From Actinoalloteichus hymeniacidonis (GTDB lineage Bacteria > Actinomycetota > Actinomycetes > Mycobacteriales > Pseudonocardiaceae): a DNA stretch of 64,000 bases. This document shows positions 26,834 to 34,332 of this stretch, in pieces. The notes below the pieces were generated by a model. That model worked only from the letters and a program-made list of their open reading frames with translations, did no database searches and was not told the origin of the DNA. The DNA is taken from NCBI RefSeq assembly GCF_014203365.1, contig NZ_JACHIS010000001.1, forward strand, positions 3,534,001 to 3,598,000. Reading direction: 5' to 3'. The position numbers were made by a program, and so were the translations under genes. Position 1 is the stretch's first letter. Every line of letters begins with the position of its first letter.

Positions 26834-28017
26834 CCACGTCGGTGCAGCTGTCCGAGGTGCCGCGCATCGCGGCGGAGGTGGCGCAGCGGCTTCGCTCGGA
26901 TGCCGTGGAGCGGGAGCGGGTCGGTGCCCAGCCGACCGTCGAGGTGGCCCTGTTACGCGAGTCCGGTCTCCTGCGGCTGCTGGTGGGTGTCGAACACGGC
27001 GGCTTGGGCGGCGATTGGCCGTTGGCACACCGGGTGATCCACACGGTGGCGGCCGCCGACGCCTCGATCGGGCATCTACTGGGCTATCACTACTTCCAGC
27101 TGTGGCGGACCCGGTTGTTCGATGTGCCGGAGCAGCAGACCCGCCTGGAACGCGCCACCGTGGAGAACAGCTGGTTCTGGGCGGGCGTGAGCAATCCGAG
27201 AGATGCGGCGCTTCTCGCCCGGCCGGTGCCGGGCGGGGTGTCGATCAGTGGACGCAAGTTCTTCGCCACCGGGGCCAGCGTCGCCGATCGGTTGATCGCC
27301 AGCGGCACCGAGGAGGAGACCGGCCGCAAGATCGCCTTCACCCTGGACGCCTCGGCACCGGGCATCCGATATCTCGGCGATTGGGACAACCTCGGTCAAC
27401 GGCTGTCGGCCAGTGGTGGTGTCGAGTTCACCGAGGTCTTCGTGCCCGATGGCGACGTACTGGGCCAGCAGCCCGATCGCGAGGAATCCCGCGCGGCGCG
27501 GGATTCGCTGGCGCCACTGGGATTCCAACTGCTGCTGAGCAGGTTGCACGTCGCCATCGCCGACGGTGCGCTCAGCGAGGCGGCCCGGTACACGGCCGAG
27601 CAGTCCCGCGCCTGGCCGCTGTCCGGGGTGGAGCAGGCCACCGATGATCCGTACGTGCTCGCCGAGTACGGCAGGCTCGACGCCCGGCTGGCGGCCGCCA
27701 CCCTGCTGGTGGACGCGGCGGCCCGCGCCTTCGAGGAGGCCGAGCGGCAGGGCACCGCGCTGGCCGCCGAGGCCAGGGGCGCACTCGGGGTGTCGATCTC
27801 GCGGGCGAAGGTCGTGAGCACCGAACTGGTCAACGAGACGGGCACCCGCATCTTCGAGTTGACCGGGGCCAGGGCGACGGGTGCCAGGTACGGCCTGGAC
27901 CGCTACTGGCGCAACGCCCGCACGATCACCTTGCACGACCCGGTGAGCTACAAGGCACGCGAGATCGGCAGGCATCTGCTCACCGGCGAACTGCCACCGG
28001 TGACCGGATACAGCTGA
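26830..28017 (+). CDS. Acyl-CoA dehydrogenase-fold flavin monooxygenase (SfnB/DszC-like)
   Basis: A 395-residue protein with the acyl-CoA dehydrogenase fold but sequence features of the DszC/SfnB group. These are ESGLLRLLVGVEHGGLGGDW, ASIGHLLGYHYFQLWRTRLF, the ISGRKFFATGASVADRLIASG segment, and a C-terminal RYWRNARTITLHDPVSYKAREIG. The last is typical of sulfur oxygenases rather than dehydrogenases. DszC and SfnB use reduced FMN and oxygen on sulfides or sulfones. Here it sits inside the methionine-salvage operon, coupled by ATGA to the phosphorylase and 45 bases before mtnA. It may oxidise an alternative thio-nucleoside or thio-sugar; this is a guess from position. Confidence 0.85.
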   Translation: MTTSVQLSEVPRIAAEVAQRLRSDAVERERVGAQPTVEVALLRESGLLRLLVGVEHGGLGGDWPLAHRVIHTVAAADASIGHLLGYHYFQLWRTRLFDVPEQQTRLERATVENSWFWAGVSNPRDAALLARPVPGGVSISGRKFFATGASVADRLIASGTEEETGRKIAFTLDASAPGIRYLGDWDNLGQRLSASGGVEFTEVFVPDGDVLGQQPDREESRAARDSLAPLGFQLLLSRLHVAIADGALSEAARYTAEQSRAWPLSGVEQATDDPYVLAEYGRLDARLAAATLLVDAAARAFEEAERQGTALAAEARGALGVSISRAKVVSTELVNETGTRIFELTGARATGARYGLDRYWRNARTITLHDPVSYKAREIGRHLLTGELPPVTGYS

Positions 28018-28062
28018 GGCGGTACGCCGGGTGTGTCGTGACGATGAGTAAGGAGCGAGGAC

Positions 28063-29205
28063 ATGACGCTGTCGCAGCCGACCGATCCCCCGCTCGGAGA
28101 CCGGCCTCGGGCCGAGGCCGAACCGGTGCCGCCGGGTGAGGAACCCGGCCCGGTACTGGCGCACAGTGTGCGTCTGGTGGACGACGGGGTGCTGATCCTG
28201 GATCGAAGGGTGTTCCCCTTCGAACGTCGGTGGGCGCACTGTCGGACCGCCGAGGAGGTGGCCGTCGCGATCAAGGACATGGTCACGCAGTCCTCCGGGC
28301 CGTACTTCGCCGCGCTGTGGGCGATGGTGTTGGCCGCGAGGGCGGCCCGAGGTCTCGATGCCGCCGGGGCGCACGCGACGCTGCACGGTGCGGGGCGGGC
28401 GCTGGTGGCGAGTCGACCGACGAACGATGCCTTGGGCAAGGCGGTCGCCCTGGTGTCGGCCGAGGTCGCTGCGGCGCGCCCGGACCCGCGACACCCCGCG
28501 GCGCCGGCGAACTTCCCCACCGGGGACGCGCTCGTCGAGGCGGCGGCACGCGGGGCGCGGGCGGGTGATGTCGAGTATCGGTCGCGAAGTCGGGCGCTGG
28601 GCGAGCACACCGCCGAGCTGCTTCCGGACGGCGCCACGGTGCTCACCCACTGCTGGGCGGATCTGTACCTGACCGAGACGGTGGCGGCGATCGGCCGTCG
28701 GGGCCACACGGTGCGGTTCGTCTGCACCGAGACCCGGCCCTATCTCCAGGGCGCCCGGCTCACCGCCGAGACGCTGGCCGAGATGGGAGTCGACGTCACC
28801 CTGATCACCGATGGGATGGGTGCGGCCGTGTTGAGCGCCGGCTCGGTGGACGCGCTGGTCACGGCGGCCGACCGGGTCACCATGGACGGCCATGTGGTCA
28901 ACAAGGTCGGCACCCTGGGCCTGGCGGTGGCGGCGCGGGCCTTCGACGTGCCCTTCTACGCCCAGGTGCAGACCCCGGATCTCGGTGCGCCCGGTGCCGC
29001 CGACGTGCCCATCGAGTACCGCGACGGCGACGAGGTGCTGCACACGCTCGGCCGACGCACCGCCAGTCATCGGGTGCGCGGCCACTACCCCGCCTTCGAC
29101 GTCACCCCGCCGCGTTTCGTGACCCGCGTGGTCACCGATCGCGGCGCCCTGGACCCCGGCCTGCTGGCCGACTATCACCGAGATGGAGAGGACACGTCGT
29201 CATGA
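28063..29205 (+). CDS. mtnA: Methylthioribose-1-phosphate isomerase-like protein (MtnA, divergent)
   Basis: A 380-residue eIF2B-alpha/MtnA family protein from ATG 28063 behind AAGGAGCGAGG. The catalytic Cys is present in LTHCWADLYLTETV, and the catalytic Asp and following loop are in TAADRVTMDGHVVNKVGTLG. However, the RGAPAIG substrate-phosphate loop of standard MtnA reads SSGPYFA here, and HCNTG-like residues after the Cys differ. It should convert an aldose 1-phosphate to the ketose 1-phosphate for MtnB. The changed loop could mean an altered substrate such as a different 5-substituted ribose. It is coupled by a 4-base overlap to mtnC. Confidence 0.8.
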   Translation: MTLSQPTDPPLGDRPRAEAEPVPPGEEPGPVLAHSVRLVDDGVLILDRRVFPFERRWAHCRTAEEVAVAIKDMVTQSSGPYFAALWAMVLAARAARGLDAAGAHATLHGAGRALVASRPTNDALGKAVALVSAEVAAARPDPRHPAAPANFPTGDALVEAAARGARAGDVEYRSRSRALGEHTAELLPDGATVLTHCWADLYLTETVAAIGRRGHTVRFVCTETRPYLQGARLTAETLAEMGVDVTLITDGMGAAVLSAGSVDALVTAADRVTMDGHVVNKVGTLGLAVAARAFDVPFYAQVQTPDLGAPGAADVPIEYRDGDEVLHTLGRRTASHRVRGHYPAFDVTPPRFVTRVVTDRGALDPGLLADYHRDGEDTSS

Positions 29206-29942
29206 CCGGCAGCCTGAGGGCCCGTTGGGTGGTGGTGGACATCGAGGGAACGCTCACCGCCACCAGCCAGGTGCACGTGGTGCTCTACGACTACGCCCGC
29301 CCGCGACTGGGCCCGTGGATCGACGCGCATCCCGAGGACGAGCGCGTCCGGCGCGCGGTGGCCGACACCAAGGCCGAGGGCGGATTGTCCGCCGATGCGA
29401 GCACGGCCGAGGTCGTCGCGGTGCTGCACTCCTGGATGGACGCCGATCGCAAGGCCGCCCCGCTCAAGGCGCTCCAGGGCTTGATCTGGGAGCAGGGCTA
29501 CGCCCGTCGCGAGCTGATCTCGCGGTATTTCCCGGATGCGTTCCCGGCGCTGCGGCGCTGGCGGGAGTCGGGGGTGGACCTCGCGGTCTTCTCCTCCGGT
29601 TCCGTCGCGGGACAGATCGCGTCCTTCTCGCACAGCACCGACGGCGATGTGACCGGGTTGTTCGAACATCACTTCGACACGGTCAACGCGGGGCCGAAGC
29701 GGGAGGCGCCGTCCTACCGGGCCATCGCGGCCGGTCTGGGCGATCCGCGTCCCGAGGAGATCGTGTTCCTCTCGGATGTGCCGGCCGAGCTGCACGCCGC
29801 CGCCGAGGCCGGTTGGCAGACCGTGGGCCTGGCCCGGCCCGGTGAGCCGTTCGCGGACGCCGATTTCGCGCCGCACCGCGCGGTCGAGTCCTTCGACGAG
29901 ATCCACATCGTGCCCGTGGGCGGGGGAGACACCGATGTCTGA
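29202..29942 (+). CDS. mtnC: Acireductone synthase, enolase-phosphatase (MtnC)
   Basis: A 246-residue HAD-superfamily enzyme. Motif I is DIEGTLTATSQVHVVLYDYAR, where DIEGT is the MtnC form of the nucleophile motif. Motif II is FSSGSVAGQ; the cap segment contains LQGLIWEQGY, also diagnostic; motif IV is FLSDVPAELHAAAEAG. It enolises and dephosphorylates diketo-5-methylthiopentyl phosphate to acireductone, replacing the separate MtnW and MtnX of other bacteria. Length and motifs are normal. It lies between mtnA and mtnB with overlaps of four and eight bases. Confidence 0.94.
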   Translation: MTGSLRARWVVVDIEGTLTATSQVHVVLYDYARPRLGPWIDAHPEDERVRRAVADTKAEGGLSADASTAEVVAVLHSWMDADRKAAPLKALQGLIWEQGYARRELISRYFPDAFPALRRWRESGVDLAVFSSGSVAGQIASFSHSTDGDVTGLFEHHFDTVNAGPKREAPSYRAIAAGLGDPRPEEIVFLSDVPAELHAAAEAGWQTVGLARPGEPFADADFAPHRAVESFDEIHIVPVGGGDTDV

Positions 29943-30600
29943 GCTCGCCGCCACCGCCACCCAGCTCGATCAGGCGGGTCGCGCGCTCGCGCAGGAGGCC
30001 GCCCGCTACACCCGGATGGGCTGGATGCGCGGCACCTCGGGAAACCTGTCGGTGACGTTGAACCGCGATCCGCTTCGGTTGGCCGTCACGGCAAGCGGCT
30101 TGGACAAGGACGAGCTGACCTCGCGAGACATCGTGGTGGTCGACGAGACCGGCGCGGCCGTGCCGGGCGGGTCGTTGTCGGGACGAAAGCCCTCGGCGGA
30201 GGCAGGCCTGCATGCCAGGATCGCCTCGGTCACCGGGGCGGGCGCGGTGGTGCATGTGCACGTACTCGCCCCCGTGGTGGCGGCCGAGCGCTGGCCCGCC
30301 GGGGTCGAGCTGCGTGATCTGGAGATGCTCAAGGGCTTCGGTCGGGCGGCGCACGACGACCTCGTGACGATCCCGGTGGTGCCCAACAGCCAGGACATGG
30401 TGGTACTCGGCGATGCCTTCGAGGCGGGCTTCGATCCGGCGACACCGGCGTTGATCGTGGCTCGGCACGGCCTGTATGTGTGGGGAGAGGACCTGCATTC
30501 GGCGCGCAACCGCGCGGAGTGTCTGGAGTGGCTGCTTCGGTTCAGCCTGGAGACCAGGGCGGATGCCGGAGGACAACCGGCGAGCGGAAGGTGGACGTGA
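29935..30600 (+). CDS. mtnB: Methylthioribulose-1-phosphate dehydratase (MtnB)
   Basis: A 221-residue class II aldolase/adducin-fold enzyme from ATG 29935, eight bases inside the end of mtnC. Characteristic segments are GWMRGTSGNLSV at the N terminus, SGRKPSAEAGLHARI, the metal-binding VVHVHVLAPVV and the late ARHGLYVWGEDLHSARNRAE. These match MtnB rather than fuculose or rhamnulose aldolases. It removes water from the ketose 1-phosphate made by MtnA. The stop TGA shares its A with the ATG of mtnD. Confidence 0.94.
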   Translation: MSELAATATQLDQAGRALAQEAARYTRMGWMRGTSGNLSVTLNRDPLRLAVTASGLDKDELTSRDIVVVDETGAAVPGGSLSGRKPSAEAGLHARIASVTGAGAVVHVHVLAPVVAAERWPAGVELRDLEMLKGFGRAAHDDLVTIPVVPNSQDMVVLGDAFEAGFDPATPALIVARHGLYVWGEDLHSARNRAECLEWLLRFSLETRADAGGQPASGRWT

Positions 30601-31178
30601 TGACGTTGTTGACGGTCTGGCCGCAGGACTATCCGGCCTCGGTGCTGCTGCGCACGACGGACCCGCAGGAGGTCCGCACGACCCTCGCGGAGCTGGGTGT
30701 CCGATTCGAACAGTGGCCGGTGGTGGCGGATCTGCCTGCCGAGCCGACCTCCGAGGAGGTGATCGCGGCCTACCGCCAGCGGATCGACACCGTGATCGAG
30801 CAGCAGGGTTACGTGCTGGTGGACGCCCTGCACATGACGCCGAGCGACGATCCGGAATGGCGGGAGAAGGCGGCCGCCGCCCGTAGTCGCTTTCTCTCCG
30901 AACACACCCACGACGACGACGAGGACCGGTTCTTCGCCCGAGGTTCCGGGGTGTTCTACCTGCACACGGCGGGCAGGGTGCACGCGGTGCTCTGCGAGGC
31001 CGGTGACCTGCTGAGTGTCCCGGCGAACACGACACACTGGTTCGACATGGGCACGAGGCCCGACTATGTGTCGGTGCGGTTCTTCCACGACGAGGACGGT
31101 TGGGTCGGCGATTTCATCGAGGACTCCATCGCCCACCGCTTCCCGACCTTCGACGAGCTGGTCGCGGGCCGGGGCTGA
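30600..31178 (+). CDS. mtnD: Acireductone dioxygenase (MtnD)
   Basis: A 192-residue cupin. The metal site EHTHDDDEDRFFARGSGVFYL supplies the two His and Glu ligands, and TTHWFDMGTRPDYVSVRFF supplies the third His; both are intact. The enzyme oxidises acireductone either to the 2-keto acid precursor of methionine with iron or to an off-pathway product with nickel, and the sequence does not say which metal is used. It is the last gene of the importer-salvage operon. The final transaminase (MtnE) is not in the window and may be supplied by a general aminotransferase. A strong terminator follows. Confidence 0.94.
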   Translation: MTLLTVWPQDYPASVLLRTTDPQEVRTTLAELGVRFEQWPVVADLPAEPTSEEVIAAYRQRIDTVIEQQGYVLVDALHMTPSDDPEWREKAAAARSRFLSEHTHDDDEDRFFARGSGVFYLHTAGRVHAVLCEAGDLLSVPANTTHWFDMGTRPDYVSVRFFHDEDGWVGDFIEDSIAHRFPTFDELVAGRG

Positions 31179-31247
31179 CTTCTCGGTCTGTTCGCGCGGA
31201 CTCGCGACGTCGCCGCCTCCTGGCGCAGCACATCGGGAAGGGTGAGG

Positions 31248-31282
31248 CGAACCCCGGCCGCCACGACGGCGACCGGGGTTCG
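31248..31282. terminator. Bidirectional terminator after mtnD
   Basis: CGAACCCCGG (31248-31257) and CCGGGGTTCG (31273-31282) form a perfect 10-bp stem, with a short GCC/GGC helix inside the loop. It lies between the convergent ends of mtnD and the DUF397 gene. Confidence 0.85.
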
Positions 31283-31323
31283 ACGGTCGGTCTAGCGCAG
31301 CGGCGGCTTGCCGAAGATGTGGA

Positions 31324-31524
31324 TCAACGCAGTCGGCCTTCGCGAATCGCGCTCACGAACACGCCGAAGGCTTCCGACGACACGGCGAGCGTGCCGCCCG
31401 CGCGGTGCTTGGTGTCTCGAATACCGACGAGCTTCCTCGTCGAGAGTCCGACCTCCACGCAGTTGTTGCCTGCGGCATCGCTGGCGGCGGCCTTACGCCA
31501 CCGGGTGAATTCGATCTGTGCCAT
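31324..31524 (-). CDS. DUF397 protein
   Basis: A 66-residue protein from ATG 31524 behind AAGGAG at the right distance. The family signature is complete: a WRKAAASDAAGNNCVEVG start, the GIRDTKHRAGGTLAVSSEAFGVFVSAIREGRL end. DUF397 proteins are usually encoded next to an XRE/DUF5753 regulator and act with it, probably as its antagonist or partner, in actinomycete development and secondary metabolism. Here no intact XRE gene is adjacent. The nearest relative is the broken one at 33158-33641 on the other side of the peptide/methyltransferase pair. Confidence 0.92.
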   Translation of the reverse strand: MAQIEFTRWRKAAASDAAGNNCVEVGLSTRKLVGIRDTKHRAGGTLAVSSEAFGVFVSAIREGRLR

Positions 31525-31912
31525 GACTACTCCTTCTCGGATTGATCGCGGTACCGACTGCGACCCGGGTCGGAGGTACGTCCGGTTGGACGTCGATCCG
31601 GGAAGCCCGCTTCCCCAGTAGACTGCGTCACCGTCGGACTCACCAACGCAGACACGCGGTCTTTCTCGATGACGTCACTTCCGACGATCGAACTCGGCAG
31701 ACGTCCTCGGTCTCGGTGACGAATGCGCCGGAGAACTCGGCAGTACCGGCGCCAACGCGAGTTTCAGCGTGTCGACGGCAGATCGGTGCGGGCGAGGGAT
31801 CTCGACGCAATACCGCTGGCGATGGGCGAAATTGCGAAATCCTTTCAAAAGCGCTGTGTGAAGACACAGTTCATCCGGAGTGCCGCGCTGGTGTGGCAGG
31901 CGGAATGTGGTC
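31525..31912. promoter_or_regulatory. Intergenic region with two exact palindromes upstream of DUF397 gene
   Basis: The 388-bp gap between the DUF397 start and the methyltransferase stop has no believable gene; a 75-codon frame has no known motif. Near the DUF397 start are CGACCCGGGTCG (31561-31572) and GGGAAGC (31600-31606) facing GCTTCCC (31609-31615). Both lie 36-92 bases upstream of the ATG and are plausible operator sites for an XRE-type regulator. Confidence 0.4.
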
Positions 31913-32992
31913 TCAGGAAGGTTCGATGAGGCGGTGTGTTCCGTCGGCGGCTACGTGGACGCGGTGGTGTTCCGGGGCGGGCCGTCCCTGTCGATCCCAC
32001 CGTTGAAGGAAAGTGCTGATGTCCGACCAGAGTTGCCGGTCGCCGGTCACCTCCACCCGGCCGTCTGGGCGCTCGGCGGCCTGACAGCCGGCTCCGGTGG
32101 TGCTGTTCGTCAGTAGGTGGACGATCCGCCCCTCTGGGTCCCGCCGCGATGCCCGTCGTAGTCCGGGCAGTGAGATGGAGAGCAGCGCGCGACCGTTCGG
32201 CACATCCAGAGCGAGAGGCATCGTGTCCGTGAGCGGGGCGGTGGCGTCCTGGGGCTGGGGCTCACTCAGTTGAGAAGGCACCGCCGTCTCAGCTACCGAG
32301 GATCGTCGGGGCATGAATCCGGCCTGGTCGGCCAGGATCGGCCCGTGGGCGGTGCCGTCGGCGTTCACGGTGAGCCGGACCAGGGTGAAGCCGAGATTCA
32401 CCAGGATCAGACCACCCGGCCGAACCTGCCGCAACCACGCCGCCGGGATGTGGTCGAGACCGCAGGTCGTGATCAGTCGGTCGAACGGCTCCTGTCCGGG
32501 GACGCCCGCCGCGCCGTCACCGGCAACGAGGAGTGGCTTCAAACCCAGGGTGGCGAGTCGGGTGCGAGCGGCGGTGACGAGATCGGGATCGATATCGATG
32601 GAGACCACGCTCTCCGCTCCGAGTCGGTGGCTCACCAACGCCGCGTTGTAGCCGGTGCCGGTGCCGATCTCCAGCACTCGGTGGCCATCCTGGACATCCA
32701 ACGCGGCCAGCATGAGCGCCATCAGTCCCGGTGCGGTGCTGCTGGAGACCGGGGTGCCGTCGGCATCGAGTTCGGTGACCAAGGTCGTGTCGCTGTAGAC
32801 GTGTGCGAGCCTGCCGGGATCGTCGATCTTGATCGGCATGAGTGCGGCGGAGCCGGGAGACGCCACCGAGAAGTCGTCGACGAAGACCTCCCGAGGGATG
32901 GCGCGAAAGGCCGCCGACCAGGCCGGGTCGGCGAGGTGCCCGGCACTTACCAGGTCGGAGACGAATTTCTCGCGGATGTCGACGGTTGTCAC
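31913..32992 (-). CDS. PIMT-like methyltransferase of RiPP type (ATP-grasp/imiditide-associated family)
   Basis: A 359-residue protein from GTG 32992, which overlaps the stop of the upstream peptide gene (GTGA) and has GAAGGA before it. Residues 1-200 follow protein-L-isoaspartate O-methyltransferase: DPAWSAAFRAIPREVFVDDF, substrate loop SSSTAPGLMALML and SAM motif VLEIGTGTGYN at about 106-116, then VAGDGAAG and TCGLDHIPAAWLRQVRPGG. A C-terminal domain of about 150 residues is absent from housekeeping PIMT. It is typical of RiPP-associated homologues that methylate an Asp in a precursor to drive aspartimide formation. No ATP-grasp or lanthipeptide enzyme is nearby, so it may act alone on the peptide at 32989-33150. 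Confidence 0.85.
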   Translation of the reverse strand: MTTVDIREKFVSDLVSAGHLADPAWSAAFRAIPREVFVDDFSVASPGSAALMPIKIDDPGRLAHVYSDTTLVTELDADGTPVSSSTAPGLMALMLAALDVQDGHRVLEIGTGTGYNAALVSHRLGAESVVSIDIDPDLVTAARTRLATLGLKPLLVAGDGAAGVPGQEPFDRLITTCGLDHIPAAWLRQVRPGGLILVNLGFTLVRLTVNADGTAHGPILADQAGFMPRRSSVAETAVPSQLSEPQPQDATAPLTDTMPLALDVPNGRALLSISLPGLRRASRRDPEGRIVHLLTNSTTGAGCQAAERPDGRVEVTGDRQLWSDISTFLQRWDRQGRPAPEHHRVHVAADGTHRLIEPS

Positions 32993-33150
32993 GGGAGATT
33001 CCTTCGAGTGAGTGCGTCGGCGACTGCCGCAGTGAGCGGCAGCTCGGTGTGCTGTTCGAGCCACGCCCACTGGCCGTTGGGATTGTTCTCCAAGAACGTC
33101 CACCGGCCGTCTGGCGAAGTGTGCGGCGCGTGCACCCGTGGCCTGTTCAT
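32989..33150 (-). CDS. Candidate RiPP precursor peptide with tandem [D/N]G repeats
   Basis: A 53-residue peptide, short enough to be missed by routine calling. The ATG is at 33150, with GGAG ten bases before it; an in-frame GTG five codons later is possible. Residues 13-23 and 24-34 are two copies of an 11-residue unit P-[DN]-G-[RQ]-W-[TA]-[FW]-L-E-[NQ]-[NH]. The Asp-Gly and Asn-Gly pairs are the sequences most prone to succinimide and isoaspartate formation. The C-terminal 19 residues (LPLTAAVADALTRRNL region) could form a helix. Its stop overlaps the PIMT-like methyltransferase start by four bases, which strongly suggests enzyme and substrate. Third codon positions are about 79 percent G/C. 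Confidence 0.65.
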   Translation of the reverse strand: MNRPRVHAPHTSPDGRWTFLENNPNGQWAWLEQHTELPLTAAVADALTRRNLP

Positions 33151-33157
33151 ACTGCGG

Positions 33158-33641
33158 CTGCTCCAGACTCCGGACTACATCAAGGCTGTAGCGCTCGCTC
33201 CCGACCAGCCAGCACAGAGGAAGACCTCCAACGCTCGGTCGACCTTCGTCAGGCGCGACAGGAACGCTTGACAGGCAACCGAAGCGCTACCGGGTCGTGC
33301 TCAACGAAGCCGTCATACGTAGGCAAGTAGGTGGGCCAGCGGTGATGAAGGCCCAGTCCGCCCATTTGTTGGAGATGGCCGAGCTGTCCTACGCGACCAT
33401 GCAGATCCTGCCCTTTTCCGCAGGGGCCCATCCGGCGATGATCTCATCGTTCAAGATGCTCCGTTTCCCCGAAGAACTGAAGATGAACGCCGTCTACGTG
33501 GAGAACGAGCGCGGCGCGGTCTTCCAGGAACGACGCGGCGACCTCCAACGTTTCATGGAGATCTTCGAGCAGCTGACCGAGCTCGCCCTCTCGCCTATCG
33601 AGACGAAAGAGCTGGTCGTTAGCCTGACGAAGAACCTGTGA
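33158..33641 (+). pseudogene. Decayed XRE-family regulator (DUF5753 part only)
   Basis: The C-terminal DUF5753 sensor domain of an XRE regulator can be followed across three frames. LLQTPDYIKAVALAPDQPA begins at 33158; EEDLQRSVDLRQARQERLTGN starts near 33217 in a second frame; KRYRVVLNEAVIRRQVGGPAVM and the rest run to the stop at 33641 in a third. The HTH half is missing altogether, and the peptide gene lies where it would be. The last third reads well (ILPFSAGAHPAMISSFKMLRF; MNAVYVENE). This is a truncated, twice-frameshifted relic, unless sequencing errors caused the shifts. Confidence 0.75.
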
Positions 33642-33664
33642 GCATCAGCGAAAGGAGGGGCGGG

Positions 33665-33860
33665 ATGGAAGATCTCTCCCACGCCGTATGGCGGACGAGC
33701 AGTCACAGCGGCGGCAACAACGGCGACTGCGTAGAGATCGGCAGAGCGCCGGCGGTGGTCGGCATCCGCGACACCAAGAACCGCGACGGCGACCCTCGTC
33801 GTCGGACCCGTGGCTTTCGGGGCCTTCGTCGCCGCGATCAAGGACGGTCGGCTGCGCTGA
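33665..33860 (+). pseudogene. Frameshifted DUF397 gene
   Basis: ATG 33665 follows AAAGGAGG. The first 43 residues are a good DUF397 N-terminal part (AVWRTSSHSGGNNGDCVEIG; VVGIRDTKNRDGD). The rest, LVVGPVAFGAFVAAIKDGRLR and a stop at 33858-33860, is in another frame. One inserted or two lost bases near 33788-33792 break it; the unbroken frame runs on into unrelated sequence. It follows the XRE relic by 23 bases, so a former XRE-DUF397 pair has decayed together. Confidence 0.75.
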
Positions 33861-33881
33861 CGCGGCCCGACAGTGACCGTG

Positions 33882-33909
33882 CCCTGTCCCGCTCTCGTAC
33901 GGGACAGGG
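33882..33909. terminator. Rho-independent-like terminator
   Basis: CCCTGTCCCG (33882-33891) and CGGGACAGGG (33900-33909) form a perfect 10-bp stem with an 8-base loop, followed by TTT. It separates the DUF397 relic from the convergent HxlR gene. Confidence 0.88.
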
Positions 33910-33951
33910 TTTCGGCATTGTGCGTTTCCTACGAGTAGCGGCCTTGCGACC

Positions 33952-34332
33952 TCACTCGTCGAAGCGGCGGCGGGCGTCGTCGATATGCCGGATGTAGAGG
34001 TGCGTCCACTCGCACATCGCGTCGACCGTGGCTCGGAGGGCTCGGCCGGATTCGCTGAGCGTGTACTCGACCTTCGGCGGCACCACGGGATACACCCGAC
34101 GCTCCACGAGGCCGTTGCGCTCCAACATGCGCAAATTCTGCGTGAGCATCTTGTGGCTGATGCCGTCGATCTCATCGCGCAGCTCGCTGAACCGCAGGGT
34201 TCGGTCCGCCACCGTCTCGATGATCAGCAATGCCCATTTGTTCGCCACGTCGGAGAAGATCTCCCGCGCCAGCGAGTCGGCCCGCCGAAGATCTGAATCC
34301 TCGGGCAGGCCGGTGAACTGCTTGGTAACCAT
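33952..34332 (-). CDS. HxlR-family winged-helix transcriptional regulator
   Basis: A 126-residue protein with the complete HxlR/MarR-like winged helix: IFSDVANKWALLIIETVADRTLRFSELRDEIDGISHKMLTQNLRMLERNGLVERRVYPVVPPKVEYTLSESGRAL, given here as consecutive landmarks. There is no N-terminal cysteine of the kind used by redox-sensing family members. It is divergent from a RidA-family gene 136 bases away, the usual arrangement for a local regulator and its target. The inducer cannot be inferred. Confidence 0.93.
   Translation of the reverse strand: MVTKQFTGLPEDSDLRRADSLAREIFSDVANKWALLIIETVADRTLRFSELRDEIDGISHKMLTQNLRMLERNGLVERRVYPVVPPKVEYTLSESGRALRATVDAMCEWTHLYIRHIDDARRRFDE

Noticed and set aside
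31640-31867. 75-codon minus-strand frame considered as an XRE remnant
   Set aside because: No HTH or DUF5753 motif, no ribosome site, and mixed codon use.
32993-33103. Upstream extension of the PIMT-like methyltransferase
   Set aside because: The 37 added residues match no PIMT sequence. The same bases in another frame encode the repeat peptide, and a ribosome site precedes GTG 32992.
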